In this document: piece by piece, positions 21,603 through 32,033 of the stretch
Position numbering within the stretch: position 1 is the stretch's first letter
How the letters are laid out: each line of letters opens with the position of its first letter
Assembly: GCA_035547835.1 (NCBI GenBank)
Contig: DASZTW010000001.1
Location: 207,902-271,901, forward strand
DNA length: 64,000 bases
Direction: 5' to 3'
Origin: Acidimicrobiales bacterium
GTDB lineage: Bacteria; Actinomycetota; Acidimicrobiia; Acidimicrobiales; Iamiaceae
Notes under the pieces: generated by a model
Database searches by the model: none
Seen by the model: the letters and a program-made list of their open reading frames with translations, nothing else
Told to the model about the DNA's origin: nothing
Position numbers and translations under genes: made by a program

Positions 21603-22907
21603 TCAGCCCGACCGACGGCTCGCCGCCAGCCACGCCAGCATCTGGCGGTAGACGGTGGCGATCTTGGCCCCGTACGTGGGGTCGGTGGCCCAACTGCCCG
21701 CCAAGTCACCCCACATCGGGCAGCAGCCGGCTCGCCCGCGGAGGCCGGGCGCGACCAACGGGTGGGCGAACGACGGGTCCCTGACCGCGAACCGCTTCAA
21801 CAGCTGGATCTGCGCCCGCACGCCAGCCTGCGGCGACGCGAACCCGATGCCCGCCCCGCACGAGTCACAGTGGCCGATCCCGCCGTAGTTGTTGTGGTTG
21901 ACGGCGTCGGGGCTGGAGAACGCGCCGGTCTCGATGATCGCCTGCGCGAACGCCACGTCGCCGCGGACGCCCTCGTCGGCGCCTTCGCTGACGAACCAGT
22001 TGGCCAAGTCGCTGATCGAGACGGGCACCCTCGGTCGCCAGCCGCGGCTGGCGTACCAGGCCGCGAGGTCGTTGCCCGAGAGCACGCTGGCGCTCATGAT
22101 CGGCAGGGAACCCGCGTCACCCGCGGCCGTGGAGCTCGACGCCGACGCCACGCCGAGGCTGCCTTCCGCGGTCGCGACCTGCTGTTGCGCGACCGCCAAC
22201 GACTGCTGCGCGGCGCGCACGTCGGCGGCGGCGCGTCGTTGGGCGTCGAGGTCGGCGTCGAGCGTGTGCTGCGCCGCGTCGAGGGTCTCGCGCGCGTCGA
22301 CCACGCGCGCGCGTTGACGGTCGAGCACCGAGCCCGACAGAGCCTGGGCCCGCCCGTTCCTCGAGAAGTCGCCCGTCACCACGGACTCGAGGGTGGTGTA
22401 GCCGGGGTTCACGTAAGCGGCGACCGCGAGGGTGGCCAAGGCGTGACGTGCGTCGGCGAGCCGCTGCTGCGCCGCGCCGACCTCCGCCCGGTCGGCGGCC
22501 ACCGCACGAGCCGTGGTGTCGCGCACGACTTGCCGGTCTTGGACGACGTTGGTCACCACTGGCACCTGCTCGCGGGCACGCAGCACGGCGAGCTGGCTGA
22601 GGAGCTGGTCGATCGGGCTCGCGGCGCCAGGGCCCGTGGGGGCCGTGCCAGGCTCGGGGTCGGGAACAGGCGGGACGATGTCGGCGTGCGCCGCGCGGCC
22701 CGGCGCCACGGCGGCGACGGCGAGCGCGACGAGCGCCGCGCACACGGCCGCGACGAGACGGCGACCCCGGCGGCCTCGACGGCCTCTTCCTCGCGCAAGC
22801 CCTGCTGATCCCACCGTTCGTGCACGCCGACCGCCCGCCCGGGTGGCCGCCCATGCTTCCCTCCCCACTGCATGGTCCGGACCCGTCGAGGATACCGATC
22901 TCACCAC
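21603..22907 (-). CDS. Secreted glucosaminidase-type peptidoglycan hydrolase with coiled coil
   Basis: 434 residues. After a basic N-terminus (about residues 1-50) comes a hydrophobic signal segment (LVAAVCAALVALAVAAVAPG) ending AAHAD. Residues 130-240 form a long Ala/Gln/Arg-rich coiled coil. Residues 290-425 are a glucosaminidase domain with the catalytic glutamate in VAFAQAIIETGAF and then NHNNYGGIGHCDSCGAGIGF. It should cleave glycan strands outside the membrane. The GTG at 22907 gives a long basic leader, so a later start is possible. It converges with the CIS ATPase (17 bases) and may not belong to that system. Confidence 0.82.
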   Translation of the reverse strand: MVRSVSSTGPDHAVGREAWAATRAGGRRARTVGSAGLARGRGRRGRRGRRLVAAVCAALVALAVAAVAPGRAAHADIVPPVPDPEPGTAPTGPGAASPIDQLLSQLAVLRAREQVPVVTNVVQDRQVVRDTTARAVAADRAEVGAAQQRLADARHALATLAVAAYVNPGYTTLESVVTGDFSRNGRAQALSGSVLDRQRARVVDARETLDAAQHTLDADLDAQRRAAADVRAAQQSLAVAQQQVATAEGSLGVASASSSTAAGDAGSLPIMSASVLSGNDLAAWYASRGWRPRVPVSISDLANWFVSEGADEGVRGDVAFAQAIIETGAFSSPDAVNHNNYGGIGHCDSCGAGIGFASPQAGVRAQIQLLKRFAVRDPSFAHPLVAPGLRGRAGCCPMWGDLAGSWATDPTYGAKIATVYRQMLAWLAASRRSG

Positions 22908-22955
22908 ACTCGGTAGTGGTCATCGACCGATCCGTGGCGGGCCGAAAACGAACGA

Positions 22956-22993
22956 AGCCCCACCGAACTGCGCAGCGCGAGACCGGTGGGGCT
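22956..22993 (-). terminator. Hairpin terminator downstream of groEL
   Basis: AGCCCCACCG (22956-22965) pairs perfectly with CGGTGGGGCT (22984-22993), an 18-base loop apart. On the minus strand it is followed by a T-rich tract (ttcgttcgtttt). It lies 39 bases past the groEL stop and fits an intrinsic terminator of the groES-groEL transcript. Confidence 0.75.
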
Positions 22994-23031
22994 GGTTCGA
23001 GTGGGCCGATGGCCGGCCCGCTACGGGTGGG

Positions 23032-24994
<1,963 letters not shown>

Positions 24995-25065
24995 TGCGCC
25001 TCCCATGGCGGTTGTTTCTGGCGTCTGCCGGAGCGAGGAGGCGGGCGACCTCGCCGCGCGCATCC

Positions 25066-25092
25066 TTAGCACTCTCGACTTGCGAGTGCTAA
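25066..25092 (-). promoter_or_regulatory. CIRCE operator (HrcA binding site)
   Basis: TTAGCACTC (25066-25074), nine-base spacer, GAGTGCTAA (25084-25092): a perfect match to the CIRCE inverted repeat. It lies 72 bases upstream of groES and directly after the -10 box of the promoter, so HrcA should repress groES-groEL until heat stress inactivates it. Confidence 0.96.
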
Positions 25093-25120
25093 CCCTAGGC
25101 CCCGGCCCGCGGCCAGGCAA
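25092..25120 (-). promoter_or_regulatory. Vegetative sigma-type promoter of groES-groEL
   Basis: On the minus strand, TTGCCT (25120-25115), a 17-base spacer, and TAGGGT (25097-25092). The -10 box touches the CIRCE repeat, the usual arrangement for HrcA repression. Box calls are by eye. Confidence 0.65.
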
Positions 25121-25183
25121 CCCGCGACCCGCAACAATCAGCCAGATCTCACGCCGTGGGACCGGATGAGCCGCCCGCGGCGT

Positions 25184-25396
25184 TCAGCGCTTGCGCCGGC
25201 GGATGTCCTCACCGGGATCGCGCTCGAGCCACTCGCGATCTGCCTCGGTGAAAGAGGCGTTGCGGTTGACGTCGATCTCGACGTCGCTCTCGGGCAGGTC
25301 CTCGAACCAGGCCCGCTCGTGGTCGTGCGAGCGACGCTTGGCGGTCGGCTCGTCGCCCCGGAACGGATCCTTGCTCTTGCGACGGAACACGCCCAT
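25184..25396 (-). CDS. Small hydrophilic hypothetical protein
   Basis: 70 residues, highly charged, opening MGVFRRKSKDPFRGDEPTAK and ending DPGEDIRRRKR, with EIDVNRNASFTEADREWLER between. There is no membrane segment and no family recognised. It lies between the tsa cluster terminator and the groES promoter region. Codon choice favours G/C at third positions as in neighbours. No strong ribosome site precedes the ATG, so the start and the gene itself are moderately supported. Confidence 0.5.
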   Translation of the reverse strand: MGVFRRKSKDPFRGDEPTAKRRSHDHERAWFEDLPESDVEIDVNRNASFTEADREWLERDPGEDIRRRKR

Positions 25397-25469
25397 CGGG
25401 AGATCTTGTCAGATGGTCGGATCGAGCCGCGCAACCCAAGCCCGACCCGACCCGAGCCAAGCCTGAACC

Positions 25470-25509
25470 GGGTGGGGAGCTGGTCGTCAGGGCGACCCGA
25501 TCCCCACCC
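25470..25509 (-). terminator. Long hairpin after tsaD
   Basis: GGGTGGGGA (25470-25478) pairs with TCCCCACCC (25501-25509), with an inner GGTCG/CGACC stem (25482-25486 and 25493-25497). It lies 21 bases past the tsaD stop and suits a transcript end for the UDG-tsa-rimI operon, although no T-run follows. Confidence 0.6.
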
Positions 25510-25529
25510 ACTCCGCGGCAACGCGCAAG

Positions 25530-26528
25530 CTACGTGGGCAGGCGCAAGTTGGGGTCGGCACCGACGTCGAGCGGGCTCGGGCCGTCGGCTTCGAGGCGCC
25601 ACCACCCCGCCGCCGCGACCATGGCGGCGTTGTCCGTGCACATCGCCCGGCTCGGGATCAGGGCCGGCACGCCCAAGTCGTGACCCGCCGCGGCGAAGCG
25701 TTCGCGCAACCGCGAGTTGGCCGCCACCCCGCCACCGATGCACATCCCGCTGGCGCCGACCTGTTGAACCGCTCGGGTGGTCTTGGCGACCAGCACGTCG
25801 ACCACGGCTTCTTGGAAGCTGGCGGCCACGTCGGCGGTGGCGACCCCCGGGTTGCGTCGCACGTGGTTGACGACGGCCGTCTTCAGGCCAGAGAACGAGA
25901 AGTCGAAACCCTCGTGGAGGACGGCACGCGGAAAGTCGATGGCTTCGGGGTCACCCTCCGTGGCGATCTTGTCGATCGCCGGCCCACCCGGATAGCCGAG
26001 CCCGAGATAGCGGGCGACTTTGTCGTACGCCTCGCCCGCTGCGTCATCGAGCGTCTGGCCCAGCAGCTCATAACGGCCGTGACCGTGCATGGCCACCAAC
26101 ATCGTGTGGCCACCCGACACGAGCAGCACCACCAGCGGCAGCTCGATGTCGGGCTGATCGAGGAACGCCGCGTACAAGTGCGCTTCGAGGTGGTTGACCG
26201 CCACGAACGGCACGCCCCACACCAGCGAAAGCGCCTTCGCCGCGCTGACCCCGACCAGCAGCGCGCCGACCAGCCCGGGGCCGTGGGTGGCGGCGACCGC
26301 GTCGAGCTGCGTCCCGTCGAGCCCCGCCTCGACCATCGCCTGGGCGACGACCGGGGTGAGCAGCTCGACGTGTGCGCGGCTGGCGATCTCGGGCACCACA
26401 CCGCCGTAGACCGCGTGAAGGTCGACCTGGCTCGACACCACCGACGACCGCACCTGCTCGCCGCGCTCGACCACCGCGGCGGCTGTCTCGTCGCACGACG
26501 TCTCGATGCCGAGCACCACACCGCCCAT
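25530..26528 (-). CDS. tsaD: tRNA N6-threonylcarbamoyladenosine transferase TsaD
   Basis: 332 residues. It starts MGGVVLGIETSCDETAAAVV, the signature of the Kae1/TsaD family. Metal-binding histidines His113 and His117 are seen in VNHLEAHLYA. Further hallmarks are THGPGLVGALLVG and the late CTDNAAMVAAAGWW. It transfers the threonylcarbamoyl group to A37 of ANN-decoding tRNAs with TsaB and TsaE. The ATG at 26528 overlaps the rimI stop (TGATG), placing it last in the coupled chain. Confidence 0.97.
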   Translation of the reverse strand: MGGVVLGIETSCDETAAAVVERGEQVRSSVVSSQVDLHAVYGGVVPEIASRAHVELLTPVVAQAMVEAGLDGTQLDAVAATHGPGLVGALLVGVSAAKALSLVWGVPFVAVNHLEAHLYAAFLDQPDIELPLVVLLVSGGHTMLVAMHGHGRYELLGQTLDDAAGEAYDKVARYLGLGYPGGPAIDKIATEGDPEAIDFPRAVLHEGFDFSFSGLKTAVVNHVRRNPGVATADVAASFQEAVVDVLVAKTTRAVQQVGASGMCIGGGVAANSRLRERFAAAGHDLGVPALIPSRAMCTDNAAMVAAAGWWRLEADGPSPLDVGADPNLRLPT

Positions 26529-27103
26529 CAGACCTCGACCTCCGGGTTCGATCCGGCCACGGCCGGGACGACGGTCGTGCGTCCGGGGATGGCGGCCCGC
26601 ACGGCGTCGAGCCGCTCTGCGTAGGCGGGCGACCCGAGCTCGTGGGCCCACATCACCAGGGCGTCCTCATTGGTCTCGGGGTAGTAGTTCTTGCGGACGC
26701 CGGCCGGGGCGAACCCGAAGCGGCGGTACAGGTCGCGGGCGCCGGTGTTGCTCACCCGCACTTCGAGGGTCATCTGGTCGATGCCGCGCTCGATCGCGGC
26801 CTCGACCAGCAGCAGCACCAGCCGGGTCGCGATCGCGTGGCGCCGCCACTGCTCGTCGACCGCAACGGTCGTGACGTGGGCCTCGCCCGCGATGTACAGC
26901 GCACCGGCGTAGCCCACCACCGCGTCAGCGACCGTGGCCACGGCGTAGACCCGCGAACCTGTGAGGGCGAGCTCACCTTTGAACAGACCCTCCGACCATG
27001 GACGCGGATACGCCTGCGCTTCGATCCGCAGCACCTCGGGCAAGTGGTCGTGCTGCATCGGTGTGAGCACCACCACGAGGTTCGAACGTGCCGAAGTGCT
27101 CAC
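26528..27103 (-). CDS. rimI: Ribosomal-protein-alanine N-acetyltransferase RimI-like GNAT
   Basis: 191 residues. GNAT fold: N-terminal MQHDHLPEVLRIEAQAYPRPW, the acetyl-CoA loop region HVTTVAVDEQWRRHAIATRL (residues 77-95) and the C-terminal NTGARDLYRRFGFAPAGVRK followed by NYYPETNEDALVMW. RimI acetylates the N-terminus of ribosomal protein S18 and sometimes other proteins. In the usual Q/RxxGxA/G motif, the Gly position is Ala here (RRHAIA). The GTG at 27103 overlaps the tsaB stop (GTGA). The rimI gene between tsaB and tsaD is the common actinobacterial order. Confidence 0.93.
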   Translation of the reverse strand: MSTSARSNLVVVLTPMQHDHLPEVLRIEAQAYPRPWSEGLFKGELALTGSRVYAVATVADAVVGYAGALYIAGEAHVTTVAVDEQWRRHAIATRLVLLLVEAAIERGIDQMTLEVRVSNTGARDLYRRFGFAPAGVRKNYYPETNEDALVMWAHELGSPAYAERLDAVRAAIPGRTTVVPAVAGSNPEVEV

Positions 27104-27843
27104 AGCTCGCTCCGGGGGGACGGACCCGGGACGCGCGGCGCACCGGGGGCGGCGGCACGGGTCGACCAGTTGATCTCGGCGTCGGGCTTGCGGAGGTAGA
27201 CCGGCTCGAGGTCCGACGGCGCCACCCACTCCTCGCGCAGCGCACGAGCGTGGGCGAGCTGCACGAGCGAGATGGCCGACGGGTGCGCGAGGCCCTGCTC
27301 GGCGAACTCGACGCGGGGGACGTCGGCCAACTCGTCGCGGTAGCGCAGGGCGCCGTCGCCCACGAGGAAGTGCTCCTCGCCGGTGGCCCACAGCTCCGAC
27401 ACCAAGTCCTGCGGCGTCCCGACGACGGGCTCCGACAGCCGCTGCACACCACCGGGGACGGCCACGTAGAACGCGTAGAACAGCTCGCCGCGCCGGGCGT
27501 CGATCACCGCCACGATGCGGCGAGGGGTCAAACGGGCAGGGAAGGCCAGCAAGTCGAGGCTCGACACGCCGATCATGGGAACCCGCAGGGCGAAAGCGAT
27601 CGCCTTGGCCGACGCGATCCCGACTCGGAGGCCGGTGAAGAGCCCCGGCCCGACGTCGACGGCGACGGCCCCGATCTCGGCCAGGGGCACCCTTGCCTGT
27701 CGGCTGACGAACTCGATGGCCGGCGTCAAGGTCTCTGCATGGCGCCGACCCCGCGACGAGTGCGACGACGCCAACACGCCTTCGTGTCCGCCGATCGCGC
27801 AGCCGACCTGGGCCGTTGCGGTGTCGATCCCGAGGATCAGCAT
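27100..27843 (-). CDS. tsaB: TsaB, partner of TsaD in t6A synthesis
   Basis: 247 residues of the ASKHA fold. The start MLILGIDTATAQVGCAIGG and GPGLFTGLRVGIASAKAIAF are family signatures. TsaB is an inactive paralogue of TsaD that scaffolds the TsaB-TsaD-TsaE complex. It overlaps tsaE by 7 bases. The last 50 residues are less conserved (DAEINWSTRAAAPGAPRVPG). Confidence 0.95.
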   Translation of the reverse strand: MLILGIDTATAQVGCAIGGHEGVLASSHSSRGRRHAETLTPAIEFVSRQARVPLAEIGAVAVDVGPGLFTGLRVGIASAKAIAFALRVPMIGVSSLDLLAFPARLTPRRIVAVIDARRGELFYAFYVAVPGGVQRLSEPVVGTPQDLVSELWATGEEHFLVGDGALRYRDELADVPRVEFAEQGLAHPSAISLVQLAHARALREEWVAPSDLEPVYLRKPDAEINWSTRAAAPGAPRVPGPSPRSEL

Positions 27844-28358
27844 CCGGCGCGGCCCGCCCAGCGAGCGAGGGCATCGGCAAGGCCACGGCGGCGGGCGGTC
27901 CACCGATTGCCGACGGTGGTCAGGGTCATGCAGCGGTCGTCGTCGCCGTCACCGAAGGAGATCTGCACTTCGAGGTAGTCGGCCGGCAGGACCGGGGCGA
28001 TGGCGTCGCCCCATTCGATGACCATCACGCCGCCGTCGTCGATCAGCTCCGAAAGGCCGAGGTCGGTGGCCTCGCGCAGGTGCTCGAGCCGGTACACGTC
28101 GAGGTGATGGAGCACGAGGCGGCCACCGGTGTACTCACGGGCGATCGTGAACGTGGGGCTCACGATGCGGTCGACGATGCCGAGCGCCGCCCCGAAGCCC
28201 TGCGTGAACGCCGTCTTGCCCGCACCCAGCTCACCGGCGAGGAGCACGACGTCGCCGGGCACGACCAGCTCGGCGACGGCACCGGCGACCGCTCGTGTTT
28301 CGTCAGGAGTCGAGGTCCCCAAGACCAGCGTGGACCCGCCCGGTGGCGCCGCGTTCAC
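27837..28358 (-). CDS. tsaE: TsaE, ATPase of the t6A complex
   Basis: 173 residues. Walker A is GELGAGKTAF (residues 42-51), followed by SPTFTIAREY and LHHLDVYRLEH, then VMVIEWGDAI, the usual TsaE blocks. It drives turnover of the TsaB-TsaD complex by ATP hydrolysis. The start is GTG at 28358, overlapping the UDG stop (GTGA). The C-terminus (TTVGNRWTARRRGLADALAR) extends slightly past the family core. Confidence 0.95.
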   Translation of the reverse strand: MNAAPPGGSTLVLGTSTPDETRAVAGAVAELVVPGDVVLLAGELGAGKTAFTQGFGAALGIVDRIVSPTFTIAREYTGGRLVLHHLDVYRLEHLREATDLGLSELIDDGGVMVIEWGDAIAPVLPADYLEVQISFGDGDDDRCMTLTTVGNRWTARRRGLADALARWAGRAGC

Positions 28359-28921
28359 GAGCTGCTCCCAGCGAGCAGCACCTTGGCTCGCACCAGGTCG
28401 GCCCGCATCTGCGCCAGGGCCGGGCCACCACCCCGCAGCACCGCCGCGGGATGGAAGGTGGGCACGACCACGCCGTGGCGGTACGGGTAGCTGGCGCCGC
28501 GCAGCGACGTGATGCCTTGTCTGGTGTCGAGCAGGAGCTTGGTCGCGAAGTTGCCCAGCGTGACGATCACTTTGGGGTCGATGAGGTCGATCTGGCGCTC
28601 GAGGTAGGGGCGGCAGGCATCGATCTCGTCGGGTTTGGGGTCACGGTTGTCGGGTGGGCGGCACTTGACCACGTTGGCGATGTAGCAGGTGTCGCGGGTG
28701 AGCCCGGTCTCCTCGAGAAGCAGCCGGTCGAGCAGCTGCCCGGAACGGCCGACGAACGGCAGGCCTTGTCTGTCCTCCTCGGCGCCGGGCCCTTCGCCGA
28801 CGAACATCAGGTCGGCCGAGGGGTCGCCCATGCCGAACACGACCTGGGTGCGGCCGCCTGCCAGGGCGCAGCGGGTGCAGCCACTGGCCTCGACGGCCAA
28901 CGCTTCGAGGGCGGAGGGCAC
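28355..28921 (-). CDS. Family 4/5-type uracil-DNA glycosylase with 4Fe-4S cluster
   Basis: 188 residues from GTG 28921. Four cysteines fit the cluster ligands: Cys15 and Cys18 (GCTRCALA), Cys87 (VVKCRPPDN) and Cys103 (DACRPY). The uracil pocket has FVGEGPGAEED, and the C-terminal HPAAVLR loop is present. It removes uracil from DNA. Upstream codons reach back to 29113 but read as shadow sequence. It begins the chain UDG-tsaE-tsaB-rimI-tsaD. Confidence 0.94.
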   Translation of the reverse strand: MPSALEALAVEASGCTRCALAGGRTQVVFGMGDPSADLMFVGEGPGAEEDRQGLPFVGRSGQLLDRLLLEETGLTRDTCYIANVVKCRPPDNRDPKPDEIDACRPYLERQIDLIDPKVIVTLGNFATKLLLDTRQGITSLRGASYPYRHGVVVPTFHPAAVLRGGGPALAQMRADLVRAKVLLAGSSS

Positions 28922-28961
28922 AGCCCGATGGTACCGCCCGCCGGACGCTTGTTGACCTGGG

Positions 28962-29834
28962 TCAGCCGAGGTGCCGGACGGCGTCTTCGACTGCCGCAGC
29001 GGCCAACACCCGAACGGTGTCGACGTCGGTTTCGACCTCCCCGGTGGCCGCCGCGACGAGCCCGTCGCCGTCGACGCGGGTGTGCGCCGGCACCAAGCTG
29101 CGCGACAGGCCACCGTGCCCGCCTTGCGCCACGATCAGGCAGCCGGTCTTGTCGAGCGCAGCGTTGGTGACCACCACACCGATGGTCGTGTTGGCGAACG
29201 TGCCCTCGGTGCCGAGCGTCGAGCCGTCACCCGCCGACTCGAGCCGGTCAGCGGCCGACGACAGCGCGGAGCCGTCGCGGTCGACGTCGCCGAACGCGTT
29301 GACGGCGAGGAGGGCCGACACGATCAGCGCGCCCGAGCGACGGGTGGCGCCCGACAGGCCACCTGGCTTCACACCAGCGGGCCCGCGCCACTTGCCGACG
29401 GTGACGCCGGTACCGGCGCCGACCGGGCCGAGAGTGAGCGGTCCGCCGGTGGCGGACTCGCACGCCGCGAAGCCCTCGTCGGGGCCGGGGCGGACGGACG
29501 GGTCGCCTACGGCCAAGTCGAACAACGCCAGTGTCGGCACGATCGGCACCGGACCAGCTGCGGTGGGCACGCCGATGCCCCGTTCCTCGCACCACCGCAT
29601 GACACCGTCGGCGGCCGCCAACCCGAACGCGGACCCGCCGGTGAGCAACACCGCGTCACATCGCTGGACCGTGCGATGCGGCTCGAGCAAGGAGAGCTCT
29701 CGGCTGGCCGGGGCGCCACCCCGCACGTCGACGCTCGCCACCGTCCCGGCCGGTAGCAGCACCACGGTACAACCGGTCCGTGCCTCGGCGTCGGTCCAAT
29801 GACCGACCCGGACCCCGGCGACGTCGGTGACCAT
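28962..29834 (-). CDS. P1 family peptidase (DmpA-like N-terminal nucleophile hydrolase)
   Basis: 290 residues. Hallmarks are VTDVAGVRVGHWTDAEARTG near the start, VDVRGGAPASRE, VLLTGGSAFGL, and the self-cleavage/nucleophile region TFANTTIGVVVTNA. Relatives are aminopeptidases or cyclic-peptide/amide hydrolases that mature by autoproteolysis. The ATG at 29834 starts the family-like sequence; longer reading is not supported. It lies 8 bases after the alpha/beta hydrolase. The substrate is not predictable. Confidence 0.88.
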   Translation of the reverse strand: MVTDVAGVRVGHWTDAEARTGCTVVLLPAGTVASVDVRGGAPASRELSLLEPHRTVQRCDAVLLTGGSAFGLAAADGVMRWCEERGIGVPTAAGPVPIVPTLALFDLAVGDPSVRPGPDEGFAACESATGGPLTLGPVGAGTGVTVGKWRGPAGVKPGGLSGATRRSGALIVSALLAVNAFGDVDRDGSALSSAADRLESAGDGSTLGTEGTFANTTIGVVVTNAALDKTGCLIVAQGGHGGLSRSLVPAHTRVDGDGLVAAATGEVETDVDTVRVLAAAAVEDAVRHLG

Positions 29835-29842
29835 GGGCTGGA

Positions 29843-30898
29843 TCAGCGCGCGCCGGATTGGCCGTTGGTTGCCGAGTTCGCCACCGAATCGACCAGGGGT
29901 CGCGGCGGCGCGGCGCCGATCCGGGCGACGAACGCGTCGAGCAGCTCGGCCACTTCGAAGGGCCGTTCCTGCATGAGCTGGTGACCTGCACCCGGGAGGA
30001 CCTCGAGGCGTGCGTCGGGCAGGAACGTGGCGATCCGCCGGGCGGCCCACACCGGCGTCAGCAGGTCACGCGACCCGACCAGCACGAGCGACGGTGTCGC
30101 CGTGGCGGCCAGCGCGTCGCGAGCATCGTGGTCGAGCAAGTCGACACCGGAGGGCAGCGACGTCGACTGCGGAACTTCAGCCAGGAACCGGCGGACCTGG
30201 TCGACGGCCTTGGCCGGCGGGTCGGCGCCGAACGCCAGCCGCGTCATGAACCACGACATGTCGTCGTCGCCGATCTGGCGCTGGGGCACCGGTTTACCGG
30301 CCTCGACCCGTCCCACGAGCCGCCGGCCCATCGCCTTGCCGACCGGTTGCACCAGCGGCGGCAGGATCTGGAACGCCGCAGTGTCCATGAACACCAGCCC
30401 CGCGACCCGTTCGGCGAGCACGTCGGGATGATCGCCCGCGAACTCCATCAGGATCATTCCGCCCATCGAGTGGCCGACCACGACGGCCTCGCGCAGGTCG
30501 AAGTGCGCAAGGACCTCGGCCACGTCGCGTGCCGCCACCTCCCGGCCGACCCCGTCGGAACCGACGGTCGAACGGCCGTGGCCGCGCACGTCGACAGCGA
30601 TCACTCGGAAGCGGTCGGAGAGCTGGTGGAGCTGGGGCGACCAGACCGACGCTTGCAACGTGATGCCGTGGATGAGCAGCAGGGGGCGGCCCTCCCCGCG
30701 TTCGATCGCGTGGATCACCGCAGCGTCTCGGGTCGGGATCTGGTGGTGCACGACATCGGCAGGCAGGTCGTACAAGGGATCGAGCTCGGGATTCGTCCGC
30801 GCCCGGAGCTTCGTCACCGACCGGTGGGTCAACACCGCGGCCCCAACCGCGGCGGCGGCTGCGGCCGCCCCGATGCCGATGAGCTGGCTGCGCTTCAT
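29843..30898 (-). CDS. Alpha/beta hydrolase with N-terminal membrane segment
   Basis: 351 residues. Residues 5-25 (QLIGIGAAAAAAAVGAAVL) are hydrophobic and may be a membrane anchor. The hydrolase has LLLIHGITLQ (oxyanion HG), VDVRGHGRS, the nucleophile elbow GHSMGG, an acid near LLTPVWAA and the catalytic His in PGAGHQLMQE. The substrate is unknown; esters are likely. It lies 10 bases after alanine racemase, apparently in the same transcript. Confidence 0.88.
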   Translation of the reverse strand: MKRSQLIGIGAAAAAAAVGAAVLTHRSVTKLRARTNPELDPLYDLPADVVHHQIPTRDAAVIHAIERGEGRPLLLIHGITLQASVWSPQLHQLSDRFRVIAVDVRGHGRSTVGSDGVGREVAARDVAEVLAHFDLREAVVVGHSMGGMILMEFAGDHPDVLAERVAGLVFMDTAAFQILPPLVQPVGKAMGRRLVGRVEAGKPVPQRQIGDDDMSWFMTRLAFGADPPAKAVDQVRRFLAEVPQSTSLPSGVDLLDHDARDALAATATPSLVLVGSRDLLTPVWAARRIATFLPDARLEVLPGAGHQLMQERPFEVAELLDAFVARIGAAPPRPLVDSVANSATNGQSGAR

Positions 30899-30908
30899 GT
30901 CCGTACTC

Positions 30909-32033
30909 CTATCCGTAGCGTCGCGGCACCCGGGAGCTGATGCCGCACACGACCTCGTAGGAGATCGTGTCCAGCGCGGTGGCCCAGTCGTCCGCGCCGA
31001 TCGTTGTCGAGCCCTGCGTGCCGATCAACACCACCTCGTCACCCACGTTGACCGGGTGGTCGCCGCAGTCGACGGTGATCTGGTCCATGGTCACCGTGCC
31101 GGCGATCGGGTGGGCCACGCCACCGATGAGGACCTCGCCACCGCGGGCCGACAGCAGGCGGGGCACGCCATCGGCGTAGCCGATCGGCACGGTGGCCACC
31201 GTGGCGTCACGTGCAGGTGCGTACCGCAGACCATAAGAGATGCCCTCCCCCGCGGCCACGCGCTTGGTGAAGGCCACCTCGGACCGGAGGCGCAAGGCGG
31301 GGCGCAGGTCGGCGACACCGGGCCGGCCGGCCAGCGCCGCGGCAGGCGCGAGGCCGTACAAGCTGATGCCGCAGCGCACCAGGTCGTAGCGACTCCCGGG
31401 GTGGCAGAACGTGCCCGCCGAGTTGGCGGCATGGCGGATGCGAGGCCGGATGCCGGCACGGTCGAGCGCCGCCAGCGCCGCGTCGAACCGTGCGAGCTGC
31501 GTGGCGGTGAAGTCGCGATCGGGCTCGTCGGCGACGGCCAAGTGGGTGAACACGCCTTCGAGGCCGAGCTCCGGCGCCGACTCGACGGCCGCTGCGAGGC
31601 CGCCGAGATCGCCAGGAGCCGCACCGACTCGCCGCATGCCGGTGTCGACCTTCAAGTGGACCGGCAACGGTTCGGCGCGACGACTGCCACGGACCGCCGC
31701 GACTGCGGCGGCCACTCCGCCGCGTGTGTACAACGTGGGACGCAACGAGTACGCGACAGCTGCGTCGAGCGCGCCGTGCGGTGGCTCGCTCAGCAACAGG
31801 ATCCGCTCGTCGATCCCCGCGTCGCGCAGCTCGACCCCTTCCTCGATGGTGGCCACCCCCAACATGGCGGCCCCTGCGCCGAGGGCGGCTCTCGCGACCT
31901 CGACCGCGCCATGGCCGTAGCCGCCCGCTTTGACGACGGCACACACCGAGCCGTGCCCCGACGCGGCGCGCAGCACGCCCATGTTGTGGGCGATCGCGCC
32001 AAGGTCGACTTCGGCGCGCGTCGGGCGCGTCAC
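30909..32033 (-). CDS. alr: Alanine racemase
   Basis: 374 residues from GTG 32033, which overlaps the upstream stop (GTGA). PLP lysine is Lys35 in CAVVKAGGYGHGA (the usual motif has Asn-Ala in place of Gly-Gly). The C-terminal catalytic segment is PIGYADGVPR, and the substrate region is MDQITVDCGDH. It makes D-alanine for the cell wall. The pairing with NAD(P)HX repair and the tsa genes is common in actinobacteria. Confidence 0.96.
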   Translation of the reverse strand: MTRPTRAEVDLGAIAHNMGVLRAASGHGSVCAVVKAGGYGHGAVEVARAALGAGAAMLGVATIEEGVELRDAGIDERILLLSEPPHGALDAAVAYSLRPTLYTRGGVAAAVAAVRGSRRAEPLPVHLKVDTGMRRVGAAPGDLGGLAAAVESAPELGLEGVFTHLAVADEPDRDFTATQLARFDAALAALDRAGIRPRIRHAANSAGTFCHPGSRYDLVRCGISLYGLAPAAALAGRPGVADLRPALRLRSEVAFTKRVAAGEGISYGLRYAPARDATVATVPIGYADGVPRLLSARGGEVLIGGVAHPIAGTVTMDQITVDCGDHPVNVGDEVVLIGTQGSTTIGADDWATALDTISYEVVCGISSRVPRRYG

